From Pseudomonadota bacterium (GTDB lineage: Bacteria; Pseudomonadota; Gammaproteobacteria; Steroidobacterales; JBCBZW01): a stretch of DNA of 64,000 bases. Each line of letters begins with the position of its first letter. Position 1 is the stretch's first letter. Below the pieces are notes generated by a model that was not told the origin of the DNA, made no database searches, and saw only the letters and a list, made by a program, of their open reading frames with translations. The stretch lies in the NCBI GenBank assembly GCA_039193195.1, contig JBCCWS010000008.1:112704-176703 (forward strand), given 5' to 3'. Made by a program: the position numbers and the translations under genes. This document shows positions 17,410 to 25,750 of the stretch, one piece after another.

Positions 17410-19542
17410 ATGGGAAGTCGTTGCCGTGCAGTCTTGGGCCTAGCAGCCGTCGCCGCGCTCGGGGGTTGTGAGACGGACGGGGACATCGGCATCGAGCCGG
17501 TGCAGGTCACACGGCCAGTCTTCGCTGCCAAATACGTGGCGACGGAGGCGCTCACCGACGCTGACCGCCTGCAGGCCCCGTACCCAAACGACATCTACTT
17601 CGCCGGCAGCGAGGACGGCACCTTAAACCTGCCGCTCTCCCCGCTGACCACGCAGGGCGCGCTGATCCCGCAGGTCAACCGCCTCGACGGCTATCCGCTC
17701 ACCGCCAACCTCAGCATCCCGATGACGACGCAGACGGACCTCACCAGCATCGTGCCGTTCCTGCCGGATCCCAACACGGGCTTGCCGAGCATTCCTAACC
17801 CGAATCTGTTCATCACCTTCGCCAACGCCGACTTCCCCGGTGGCTCTGCAGCCATCCCGCTGGTGCCGGGCATCACCGATGCGATCGCCGACTACACCGT
17901 GCGCGTGTCGCCGTCCGTGGACGCCTCAGGCCAACCGAGCAACATCCTCGAGATCGTGCCCCTGAAGCCGTTCCTGCCGGACACCACCTACGCCATCTAC
18001 CTGCTCTCGAGCATTACGGACGTCAACGGCTCCGCACTCTCAGCAGATGTGGAGTTCGCCACCATCCGCGACGCTCACTTCGCCGGTGAGGCGGTGGAGA
18101 ACGCGATCCTTGAAGGCCTGCGCGCCGCCGCCATCGGGCCGCTGCTGGACCAGTCCGCGCTGCTCGGCATCCCCGGCGAGGCGATCGCCGTGGCCTTCAG
18201 CATGTCGACCATGTCCCTGCGCAACACGCTGGAAGTGATCGACGAGACGCAGGGTCCCAGCACGGCAGTGCTCGCACCTTCCGGCTTTACCACCGCCGAT
18301 GTGATCCCTGGCGTACCCGGCGTGGCTGACATCTTCGTGGGCACGCTGGAGGTGCCCTACTACCTCGATCCGGCGGACCCTTACGGCTCCACCTGGCAAG
18401 GGGCCGGCGGCACGGACCTCAATCGCTTCAACCCCGTGCCGGTGCCCCGCACCACCTTGACCATTCCCGTGCTCGCCACCGCGCCTAATGCCTTCAGTGG
18501 TCAGACCAAGCCGGACACGGGCTGGCCCGTGCTGGTGTATCTATCGGGTGTGAACAGCGATCGCTCATCCATGCTGGCGCTGTCCGACTCCTTCGCCGCA
18601 GCCGGCTACTTCGTGATCGGCATCGATCTGCCCTTGCAGGGCATCATCGATCCGGCCAACCCCCTGTTCCAGGGTCCCGGGAACCCGCTCAACCCGTTCG
18701 GCGATAATGAGCGCCACTTCTTCCTCGACCTGTTCAGCAACACCACCTTCGTCCCCGGCCCCGACGGCATCACGGACACGGGTGGGCAGGTGTTCACGAT
18801 CAGCTTGACGGATCCGCTCACGGCCCGCGACTACGTGCGACAGACCACCGCCGACTTCACCACCCTGATCCGCACGCTGCCGACGATCGACCTGGATGGG
18901 GACGAGCAGCCCGATCTGGACACCTCGAGGATTCATCACACGTCCGTCTCCCTCGGGGCGATCGAGAGCGCCACTCTGCTTGCCGTCAACGACGAGATCA
19001 CCACCTCCACGCTGAGCAGCCCCGGCGGTAACTTCACCCTGTTCCTGACCGACGATGACAGCTTCTTCGGCCGCGGCCTGGTGGCGGGCCTCGCCGCCTC
19101 CGGCATCATCGAAGGCACCGTGAGCTTCGACTACTACGTGCGCGACTGGCAGCACGGCCTCGACGTGGTCGATGCCCTGAACGGCGCCATCGCCGCCGCC
19201 GAGCTCCATCCCCTGCACGTGATCGAGATCCTCAACGACAACACGGTGCCGGATAACTCCACCGATCGCTTCGCTGAGGTGGCTGGATTACTGGATGTGT
19301 CGATGACGGCTGTGGATGCGGCAGGCGTGCGCGGCATCGTGCGGATGACCGACGGCGGCCACGTGTCCTACCTCGACCCGAACAGCCTCATCACCGACCT
19401 CGATACGGGCGAGGTGATTCAAGGGCCGAATCCTCTGGTCACGGTCGAGCTGCAGACCCAGGCGGTGACCTTCGCAGTGACCAACGGCACGACGCTGCCG
19501 GTGGATCCGGACACTGGCACGGGCTGCGACTGCGTACAGTAG
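17410..19542 (+). CDS. VolA/Pla-1-type lipoprotein lipase or lysophospholipase
   Basis: 710 residues from the ATG at 17410, which gives a lipoprotein signal (MGSRCRAVLGLAAVAALGGC, lipobox ending in Cys20). The early APYPNDIYF stretch and the N-terminal beta-rich domain match the bacterial virulence factor lipase N-terminal domain, and the C-terminal half is an alpha/beta hydrolase (VLVYLSGVNSDRSSMLALSD). The expected GxSxG nucleophile elbow reads HTSVSLGAIES, with serine in place of the first glycine. In Vibrio the VolA family is a surface-exposed lysophospholipase. It is divergent from the MMPL/DUF1302 operon and likely supplies or shares its lipid substrates; that is inference. Confidence 0.75.
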   Translation: MGSRCRAVLGLAAVAALGGCETDGDIGIEPVQVTRPVFAAKYVATEALTDADRLQAPYPNDIYFAGSEDGTLNLPLSPLTTQGALIPQVNRLDGYPLTANLSIPMTTQTDLTSIVPFLPDPNTGLPSIPNPNLFITFANADFPGGSAAIPLVPGITDAIADYTVRVSPSVDASGQPSNILEIVPLKPFLPDTTYAIYLLSSITDVNGSALSADVEFATIRDAHFAGEAVENAILEGLRAAAIGPLLDQSALLGIPGEAIAVAFSMSTMSLRNTLEVIDETQGPSTAVLAPSGFTTADVIPGVPGVADIFVGTLEVPYYLDPADPYGSTWQGAGGTDLNRFNPVPVPRTTLTIPVLATAPNAFSGQTKPDTGWPVLVYLSGVNSDRSSMLALSDSFAAAGYFVIGIDLPLQGIIDPANPLFQGPGNPLNPFGDNERHFFLDLFSNTTFVPGPDGITDTGGQVFTISLTDPLTARDYVRQTTADFTTLIRTLPTIDLDGDEQPDLDTSRIHHTSVSLGAIESATLLAVNDEITTSTLSSPGGNFTLFLTDDDSFFGRGLVAGLAASGIIEGTVSFDYYVRDWQHGLDVVDALNGAIAAAELHPLHVIEILNDNTVPDNSTDRFAEVAGLLDVSMTAVDAAGVRGIVRMTDGGHVSYLDPNSLITDLDTGEVIQGPNPLVTVELQTQAVTFAVTNGTTLPVDPDTGTGCDCVQ

Positions 19543-19728
19543 GCGACTGCCGATCCCCCTTTGCGGCCCGCCGCGCGGCGGGCATCCGCTAGGCGAGGCG
19601 GGCCAGCCCTGGCGCCTAGCCGGACGTCAGCAGTCCCCGACCACCCTCACGACCTGCGAGGCCGGCTACCGCCCCTCTGGCCCAAGCTACGGCTGATCCG
19701 CCTCCATCCTCTCGCTAGGACAGGCAAG

Positions 19729-21120
19729 ATGCGTGAGACGCTGACACCGATCGACACGGCCTGGTTGCACATGGAGGATCCGAGCAACCTGATGATGGTG
19801 ACGGGCGTGCTCACCTTCACCGGCAAGATCGACCTCCCCACCTTCAAGCGCACCTTCAGCGAACGCCTGCTGCGCTACGAGCGCTTCCGCCAACGCGTGG
19901 TACACGGCCCCACCCCACTTCAACGGCCCCACTGGCGCACCGATCCGAGCCTTGCCGTAGACGCTCACGTGCATGCGATCGCTCTCGATGACCGCCAAGA
20001 CCACGACGAGCTGATGCGCCTCATCGGCGAGCTGGCAAGCACCGGCCTCGACTTCGATCGTCCGCTCTGGGAGGTGCATCTCATCGAGGACTTCCGCGGC
20101 GACAGCCTCGCGGTGATGCGCTTTCATCACGCCATCGCCGACGGCTCGGCGATGGTGCGGGTGATGTACGACCTGATGGATCCGTCGTCCGACGCGTCAC
20201 CCTCGAATGATCGGCCCGACCTCGCGCAACGCAAGCACTCCGCCTTCCCAGGGCACCGATTGTTAGAGCCCGCCCGACAGGCATTGAAGATGGGCGGCCA
20301 GGTATCGAACATTCTCTCGCGAGAACTTCGCGAGAGCCTGCGAAGGCCCACCAGAGCCTTCGAGCTCGGGCAAACCCTGGGCCAGGGCGCCGCTGTGCTA
20401 GGCAATGCCCTGGCGATGGCGCCGGATCACGACACGCCCTTCAAGGGACAACTCGGCAAGCGCAAGCACGTCGCGATGTCCGCTCCCGTCGCGCTGCAAG
20501 CCGTCAAGGACATCGGCGCGGCGACGGGCACCAAGGTCAACGATGTACTCCTGAGCGCCATGGCGGGCGCCCTCGGTCATTACCTGGCCGAGGAAAGGGG
20601 CGTCGATGTGGCGCAAGTGAGCATTCGTGCAGTGGTGCCCGTCGACCTGCGGCGCCAGCCGAGCACCAAGCTGGGTAACGAGTTCGGCGTCGTGTTCCTC
20701 GAGCTTCCCATCGGCATCGATAATCCGCTGCAGCGCCTCTACGCCATCAAGCACGGGATGGACAAGCTCAAGGCATCGCCGGAACCATACGTTTTCTTCA
20801 GCTTATTGAATGTGTTCGGTATGGCACCGGACGTGATGGAGACGCAGATCGTCAACCTGTTCGGCAGCAAAGCCACGCTGGTGATGACCAACGTGAAGGG
20901 CCCACCGGAGCCTTTGCACTTCGCCGGGCGAGCAGTGAAGGACATGACCTTCTGGGTGCCGCAGTCTGGTCGCCTCGGGATGGGCGTATCGATCATGAGC
21001 TATGCGGGCGAGGTGCGCCTGGGCGTGATCACCGACGCGGGCCTCGTGCCCGACCCGCAGACGATCACGACGCGCTTTGCCGAGGAATTCACTCGCCTGC
21101 GAGGCCGCCTAGCCGGCTAA
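19729..21120 (+). CDS. Wax ester synthase / diacylglycerol acyltransferase (WS/DGAT), copy 1
   Basis: 463 residues from the ATG at 19729 (AGGA upstream). The start MRETLTPIDTAWLHMEDPSN and the catalytic HHxxxDG motif (RFHHAIADGS, H133-H134, D138-G139) define the WS/DGAT family, which joins acyl-CoA to fatty alcohols or diacylglycerol to form storage neutral lipids. A PVDLRR-type stretch and a NVKGPPEPLHFAG stretch in the C-terminal half are also family features. Second copy at 56.8 kb. It follows the lipase gene by 186 bp and may be co-transcribed with it. Confidence 0.9.
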   Translation: MRETLTPIDTAWLHMEDPSNLMMVTGVLTFTGKIDLPTFKRTFSERLLRYERFRQRVVHGPTPLQRPHWRTDPSLAVDAHVHAIALDDRQDHDELMRLIGELASTGLDFDRPLWEVHLIEDFRGDSLAVMRFHHAIADGSAMVRVMYDLMDPSSDASPSNDRPDLAQRKHSAFPGHRLLEPARQALKMGGQVSNILSRELRESLRRPTRAFELGQTLGQGAAVLGNALAMAPDHDTPFKGQLGKRKHVAMSAPVALQAVKDIGAATGTKVNDVLLSAMAGALGHYLAEERGVDVAQVSIRAVVPVDLRRQPSTKLGNEFGVVFLELPIGIDNPLQRLYAIKHGMDKLKASPEPYVFFSLLNVFGMAPDVMETQIVNLFGSKATLVMTNVKGPPEPLHFAGRAVKDMTFWVPQSGRLGMGVSIMSYAGEVRLGVITDAGLVPDPQTITTRFAEEFTRLRGRLAG

Positions 21121-21252
21121 GCCACACCTGCTGCAACGCACGCGGGGCGTGGGCACCGAGAGTGCTTGACCCCCCGTGCCGGGGCCCGCCATCATCGCGC
21201 CAGCGTCGGCGACCGCCTGACCCGGCCAGCCCACTCAACGGAAGAGCTCTCC

Positions 21253-21675
21253 ATGGCAAACTCATTCACGCTGCAAGGCGTTCTGCTCCGGTTCGTCGCC
21301 GCCTTCGGCCTCGTGGTCGCGACCTACAACCCCACGCCCTACAACTACATCGAGTGGCTGCGCGCGAACCTCTCAGCCGGCACGACAGGCCCTGAGCACT
21401 GGTTCGTTCTGGTGGTGCTGCTGATCGGTTGGGTGATCTTCTTCCGCGCCACTTGGCGTTCCTTGGGCCCCCTGGGCGTGCTGCTCACGGCCGGCTTCTT
21501 CGGCACCTTCGTCTGGCTGTTGGTCGATCGCGGTTTCGTGATGCCGTCGGGGCGCGGTCAGATGATCTGGACCGCCGAGCTGTCGCTGGCGGCGCTGCTT
21601 GCCACGGGGTTGTCTTGGTCTCACGTGCGGCGCCGTATCACCGGCCAGGTGGATACGGACGACGCGGACAACTGA
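21253..21675 (+). CDS. DUF6524 family small membrane protein
   Basis: 140 residues with four hydrophobic segments, starting at the ATG after GGAAGAG. The sequence VATYNPTPYNYIEWLR after helix 1, VVLLIGWVIFFRATWRSLGP, and the tail LSWSHVRRRITGQVDTDD match the DUF6524 pattern. Function unknown. It stands between the WS/DGAT gene and the diguanylate cyclase gene. Confidence 0.7.
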   Translation: MANSFTLQGVLLRFVAAFGLVVATYNPTPYNYIEWLRANLSAGTTGPEHWFVLVVLLIGWVIFFRATWRSLGPLGVLLTAGFFGTFVWLLVDRGFVMPSGRGQMIWTAELSLAALLATGLSWSHVRRRITGQVDTDDADN

Positions 21676-21882
21676 GTTTTCGCTCGTCCGCAAGGCTCGG
21701 CAACACGCCTGCTTTCTGCTCGGTCGGGCTGAGGTCTCGTTCTCTCCAGCACGCGATCCCCGTCTCGCATCGCCCCGCGACCCCAGCTCGGGCACGGTCG
21801 CCCGTACCCAAAACTGTGCCAGTGTTCCGGAACGAAGGCGCCACCGCATAGACACTGCTCGGGTTACGGCGAAAGACCAGCC

Positions 21883-23058
21883 ATGCCCGACTACACAAAA
21901 GATGCCGCCCCCATTGATGGCCAGCTTCACGAGCGACTGGTCGCCGTCCTGTATTCGCAAAGCGTGCCCGCGATCGTCGGCTCAGTGGTGCTGGCAGCGA
22001 TCGACCTTGCCTATTACGAGTCACGCTTACCCGCCACCACGCTCGCCATCTGGCTAGCCCTGATCGGCGCGGGGCTGGGCTTTCGATACTCGCTCTTCCT
22101 CGCCCGCCGCCGCGCTCGCCATCGCCTCTCCACCCAAGCCTGGGAGCGGCTCTACGCCACCTGCACCTTCGTCGCCGCCATCGGCTGGTGCTTCCTGACG
22201 ATCGCCACCACCACGCAGTTGGGACTGGCTGGAAACCACTTCGCCAACCTCTCCGTGGCGGGCCTGGTCGGGGCTGCCGTCGCCTCGCTCGCGGGGTCGC
22301 GCCTGGGATTTCTCTCCTTCGCGCTACCATTCATGCTGTCGATACCCTTCGCCATCAGGCCGTCCAGCTTCGATGAATGGTGCTACCTAATGCTCTGGTA
22401 TGCCTATTTCGCAACGCTACTGAAGAGCAGCCGCGGGGTGCACGCGGCGCTGGTGGCCGCCGAGCGATCACAGCTGGAAGACTCCCGTCTCGTCGGCGAG
22501 TTGGGGAAGCTCGTGGATCGTGACCCCCTCACCGGGCTCGCCAACCGGCGAGCCCTGGCAGAGGCCTTCGAAGAGGTGTGGACGAGCCGTGGCAACCACC
22601 AGGCCGCCGTGCTCCTCTGCGACATCGACTTCTTCAAGCAGTACAACGATGCCCTCGGCCATCAGGCGGGGGATGAGTGCCTACGCCGCCTAGCCGAGCT
22701 CTTCGAAGGACTCACGCACGGCAGCGACGCGCTCGCGTGCCGGCTCGGCGGAGAGGAGTTTCTCTTCCTGCTACGCGACGCCTCTGCGGACGATGCCAAG
22801 GCATACGCCGAGCGCGTGCGCCACGCCGTCGCCACCTTGCAACTCCCTCACCCTTGCTCGCAGACCCAGCAGTACGTAACCGTCAGCATCGGAGTCGCCG
22901 CGGCGCGACCAAGCCCCGTGAACGACCCGGACGGACTGATGGGCGCCGCCGATAGGGCGCTCTACGCGGCGAAAGCTGCCGGCCGAGATCGGGTCGTGAT
23001 GTCGGCAGAAAGCCTGTCGTCCAGTGCTTCTCCAGCGGCACGAACACAATCCGCATAA
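21883..23058 (+). CDS. Membrane-bound diguanylate cyclase (GGDEF)
   Basis: 391 residues. The first about 185 contain five or six membrane helices forming an unclassified sensor module, then a short linker and a full GGDEF domain from about residue 208 (LVDRDPLTGLANRRAL). The active-site loop is GGEEF at 289-293, a functional variant, and CDIDFFKQYND supplies the metal-binding Asp. The allosteric RxxD inhibitory site expected a few residues before it reads HGSD, so the arginine is missing and c-di-GMP product inhibition is probably absent. It should make c-di-GMP at the inner membrane. Monocistronic; convergent with the MipA gene. Confidence 0.9.
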   Translation: MPDYTKDAAPIDGQLHERLVAVLYSQSVPAIVGSVVLAAIDLAYYESRLPATTLAIWLALIGAGLGFRYSLFLARRRARHRLSTQAWERLYATCTFVAAIGWCFLTIATTTQLGLAGNHFANLSVAGLVGAAVASLAGSRLGFLSFALPFMLSIPFAIRPSSFDEWCYLMLWYAYFATLLKSSRGVHAALVAAERSQLEDSRLVGELGKLVDRDPLTGLANRRALAEAFEEVWTSRGNHQAAVLLCDIDFFKQYNDALGHQAGDECLRRLAELFEGLTHGSDALACRLGGEEFLFLLRDASADDAKAYAERVRHAVATLQLPHPCSQTQQYVTVSIGVAAARPSPVNDPDGLMGAADRALYAAKAAGRDRVVMSAESLSSSASPAARTQSA

Positions 23059-23114
23059 CGACTGGCAGTGGCCTACAGCCACCGCCACATCCTTCGCAGT
23101 CGATCGGTAGGACG

Positions 23115-23935
23115 CTAGAACGCGTACCCGACCCCAAGGGCGAAGATCACCTGATTCGGATCACCTTCTCGGTCGACGATGGGGCTTTCCACCGCATCGC
23201 CCACGAGACGGCGATAGGAAGCGAAGCCCACTGCAGACCAACGTTCACTCAGTCGGTAGGTCGCCGTGAGGTTCGCGCCGTAGTCCTTGATGCCGCCGTC
23301 GGCGGCGAACCGCGCCAGGCCGCTCGCGAACGCATCATCCTGCGAGACGCTGAAATAGGTATCAGCGAACTGATCGTCAACCACGGTAAGGCCTACGTTG
23401 GTGTTCAGGCGCAAGCGTTCGCCGATGTTACGTCCGTAACCCGCCCCTAGCTGCGCTTGTGCCACCCCTCGTGGGCATTGGCGAGATCCTGCCCGAAGGC
23501 GACACCCACGCTCAAGGTGGCCGTTGGGTGGCCTACTTGGCTCCAAGTCCGGTCGATAAACGCCCCCGCCTCGATCGCGGTATCCACCTCCCGCAAGCGC
23601 GCGATCGCCTCGTTGGCCACGCCGTCGTCACGACCGAAGCCGAAGTTCAAGGCGGGACCGGCAGCCCACTGGCGGCTGTCCAGCACGTTCAGGCGCAAGC
23701 CCGTGCCCTGCACGGCGAGATGGCGATTGCCGGCGAATCGAATCTGGCCGAAGAGCAACGGCACGAGCTGTTGGTCGGCGGCCCCCTCGTAGTCGGGCAC
23801 GCTGACGGCGCCAAGGGCAAGGAAGTCATCGTACCGGGGCCCTTGCTCCTCAGGGACCTGGGCGGTCACTGCAAGCGGGCCGAGCAAGGCGATGGCGGCG
23901 GTGGCGAGAGGAAGGGCGGGTCGGGATGCAGACAT
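23115..23935 (-). pseudogene. MipA/OmpV family outer-membrane protein, single frameshift
   Basis: From the ATG at 23935 (RBS AGAGGT) the frame gives a signal peptide (LPLATAAIALLGPLAVTAQ) and a barrel start RYDDFLALGAVSVPDYEG typical of MipA/OmpV. At about 23470 the frame runs into a TAG after NAHEGWHKRS; the coding continues in another frame as VAQAQLGAGYGRNIGERL and ends with the C-terminal VGYAF at 23115. Adding one G to the GGGG run restores HEGVAQAQLGAGY. The total, about 272 residues, is normal for the family. It is either a recent loss-of-function, a reversible homopolymer change, or a sequencing error. The divergent marR gene and intervening palindrome probably control it. Confidence 0.8.
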
Positions 23936-23997
23936 GGTCGGAAATACCTCTGAGCGAAGAGTGGGTTCGGTCGTCGTCCAGTTGATCGATCCACTAA

Positions 23998-24035
23998 AGT
24001 TCGATATCAAACTACAAGTAGTTTTATTTCGAACT
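23998..24035. promoter_or_regulatory. 38-bp palindrome, probable MarR operator
   Basis: Imperfect palindrome centred at 24016/24017; 17 of 19 base pairs match. The outer arms are AGTTCGA and TCGAACT, the inner arms AACTAC and GTAGTT. It lies in the AT-rich gap between the divergent marR and MipA/OmpV genes, the usual site for a MarR dimer to repress both. A second motif, GATATCGA at 24089-24096, repeats TCGATATC of the left arm in inverted orientation next to the marR start codon. Confidence 0.6.
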
Positions 24036-24100
24036 AGTTATTGGTGGCATTTCGTTTGAACCAACAATTTCACGAAGAATTTCCGTAAGATATCGAATCA

Positions 24101-24577
24101 ATGAGTACCTCGAAGGCGAACTCGACCGACCCAGAGCTGGTGTTTGCCGTGCTCACGGAGGTGCACATGCTCCATCACCTCAGTACCAGCGAGTTCAACA
24201 AGGAGCAAGATCACACGCTGCACATGGCGCACTTCGCCGTGCTCAACCGGCTCCATCGATACGGCGATGCGCAGACGCCCCAGCAACTTGCCGACAAGAT
24301 GCGTGTGTCGCGGGCGACGATGACCAACAGCCTCGCCCGACTGACCGAGAAGGGGCTCATTAATGTGCTGGACAACCCGAGCGACAAACGCAGCAAGTTG
24401 GTGTTCCTCACGGCCGAGGGACGCAAGGCTCGCGATGGGGCCATCGCCAGAGTCGCGCCTGCCCTAGAGCACTACGCCAGCAGTCTTGGCAATGATGCGC
24501 TCGAAGAGCTGCTGCGCTTGCTCCGTGTCTTGCACCAATCGATGGACCCGAGCGAGCGAGAGGCCCCCGGGTACTAG
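24101..24577 (+). CDS. MarR family transcriptional regulator
   Basis: 158 residues. A winged helix-turn-helix domain is clear: TPQQLADKMRVSRATMTNSLARLTEKGLI, then NPSDKRSKLVFLTAEGR as the wing (the conserved D-R of the family). N- and C-terminal helices would form the dimer. It is transcribed away from the MipA/OmpV gene across a 38-bp palindrome, so it most likely represses itself and that gene in response to an unknown ligand. Its TAG stop codon overlaps by two bases the terminal repeat of a MITE-like element, which may have truncated or replaced the original 3' flank. Confidence 0.88.
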   Translation: MSTSKANSTDPELVFAVLTEVHMLHHLSTSEFNKEQDHTLHMAHFAVLNRLHRYGDAQTPQQLADKMRVSRATMTNSLARLTEKGLINVLDNPSDKRSKLVFLTAEGRKARDGAIARVAPALEHYASSLGNDALEELLRLLRVLHQSMDPSEREAPGY

Positions 24578-24736
24578 TGTCCTGTCCCGCAAGTTCGTTG
24601 AAGAATTCGCGGCTACTTTTTGCCCCTAGGCACGTTGCTTCTCCTCCCGTGGGGCCTGCCACGCTCGTCCTCCCGCCGCGCCTAGGGACAAAAAGCCCCG
24701 TGCGACTTCTTCGACGAACTTACGGGACAGGACACT
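24576..24736. mobile_element. 161-bp MITE-like inverted repeat
   Basis: Both ends read AGTGTCCTGTCCCG outward-in, and the terminal 30 bases match at 28 positions (24576-24605 against the complement of 24707-24736). Weaker pairing continues inward (CTTTTTGCCCCTAGG against CTTTTTGTCCCTAGG), so most of the element could fold into one hairpin. It encodes no transposase and shows no clear target duplication. It separates marR from the tetR unit; the tetR operator begins 24 bases after it. Confidence 0.65.
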
Positions 24737-24760
24737 GGCAGGCCTCGTGGGGGCGGTTGC

Positions 24761-24782
24761 ATATTCACTGATCAGTGAATAT
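24761..24782. promoter_or_regulatory. Perfect 22-bp palindrome, TetR operator
   Basis: ATATTCACTGA followed directly by its complement TCAGTGAATAT, 12 bases upstream of the tetR start codon. This is the usual arrangement for autorepression by a TetR dimer. A related site at 25394-25409 lies before the DUF1330 gene. Confidence 0.75.
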
Positions 24783-24794
24783 CGTGTAGCCACC

Positions 24795-25376
24795 ATGGCA
24801 CGACCCAAACAGTACGATGAGGCAAGAGCGCGCGCAGGCCTTTTGGCTACGTTCCTCGCCAAGGGCTATGCCGAGGCATCGCTGGCTGACCTGGAGGCGG
24901 GGTCAGGCCTCAACCGGCGCCAGCTCTACAACGACTTCGGTGACAAGCGAAGCCAGCTCCTGCAAGCCATCCAGGACTTCAAGACCGAGGTGGTCGGCCC
25001 CATCCTCCAGCCCCTCGAGCAATCCGAGCGGGGGGTCGAGGTGATTCGGGAGACGCTCCTGGGAATGGTCAACGGCGCAGATACCCCCCAAGGGCGCTTG
25101 GGCTGCCTGATGTGCAACACCTCGCGCGAACCCATCGCGGGCGACCCGCAGGTGGGCGAGCAGATCGACACGTTCTTCCGCCGCGTCGATGGCGCTTACC
25201 GCCAGGCAATCGGCCGCGCGATCGAACGGCGGGAACTGTCCGAACAAACCAACAAGCGCACACTGGCGAGGTTTTTTCTGGGCATTCACGTGAGCGTGTG
25301 CGTACTGGGCCGCGCCGGCGCATCCAAGGCGGTCCTTCGCGACATCACCGTCGAAGCGCTCGCCAAACTCGGCTGA
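24795..25376 (+). CDS. TetR/AcrR family transcriptional regulator
   Basis: 193 residues from the ATG at 24795 (MARPKQYDEARAR); the longer frame would run through the operator and is rejected. N-terminal helix-turn-helix: LLATFLAKGYAEASLADLE, then AGSGLNRRQLYNDFGDKRS (the conserved LY-F-K of the recognition helix). A C-terminal ligand domain includes GCLMCNTSRE, common in the subgroup with a TetR_C domain related to YxaF/LmrA regulators. It precedes DUF1330 and haloalkane dehalogenase genes on the same strand, with matching palindromes before both transcription units, so it probably senses a halogenated or related small molecule (inference). Confidence 0.9.
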   Translation: MARPKQYDEARARAGLLATFLAKGYAEASLADLEAGSGLNRRQLYNDFGDKRSQLLQAIQDFKTEVVGPILQPLEQSERGVEVIRETLLGMVNGADTPQGRLGCLMCNTSREPIAGDPQVGEQIDTFFRRVDGAYRQAIGRAIERRELSEQTNKRTLARFFLGIHVSVCVLGRAGASKAVLRDITVEALAKLG

Positions 25377-25393
25377 TTTTTTTTGGTCTATTC

Positions 25394-25409
25394 TTCACTG
25401 AACGGTGAA
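25394..25409. promoter_or_regulatory. Second, imperfect TetR operator
   Basis: TTCACTG, two spacer bases, CGGTGAA: an imperfect repeat of the half-site TTCACTG found in the perfect palindrome at 24761-24782. It lies in the 47-bp gap between tetR and the DUF1330 gene. Confidence 0.55.
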
Positions 25410-25423
25410 AATTGGAGAGTGAT

Positions 25424-25750
25424 ATGACGAACGACGACGAAGTGTATTTGATCGCCCAACTCGAGGTGACGGATCGCGACGCCCTGATGCGGGACTACGC
25501 GGCACCCCTGCAACCGTTGAATGAGAAGCACGGGGTGAGCGTGGTGGCCGCCTCAGCGCAGGTGCAAGTGCTCGAGGGCGAGTACCAGGGAAACCTCACG
25601 GTGGTGCTCAAGTTCCCCTCCGCTGCCGCTCAGAAAGCGTGGTACGAAGACCCTGCTTACCAGCCACTGATCAATCGGCGTCAGGAACTTACGAATTCCG
25701 CTAACTCCTCATTGATCGTCGTGCCCACCGTACCCGGAGCATCCTCGTGA
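25424..25750 (+). CDS. DUF1330 family protein
   Basis: 108 residues from the ATG after GGAGAGTGAT. The ferredoxin-like fold signature of DUF1330 is visible: YLIAQLEVTDRDALMRDYAAP, VLEGEYQGNLTVVLKFPS, and AQKAWYEDPAYQPLINRRQE. Members are small cytoplasmic proteins of unknown biochemical role, often beside regulators or hydrolases. Its stop codon overlaps the GTG start of the dehalogenase gene (GTGA), so the two are translationally coupled. Confidence 0.85.
   Translation: MTNDDEVYLIAQLEVTDRDALMRDYAAPLQPLNEKHGVSVVAASAQVQVLEGEYQGNLTVVLKFPSAAAQKAWYEDPAYQPLINRRQELTNSANSSLIVVPTVPGASS

Noticed and set aside
20314..20336. CTCTCGCGA hairpin inside WS/DGAT copy 1
   Set aside because: Nine-base stem in a GC-rich gene; not distinct from chance.
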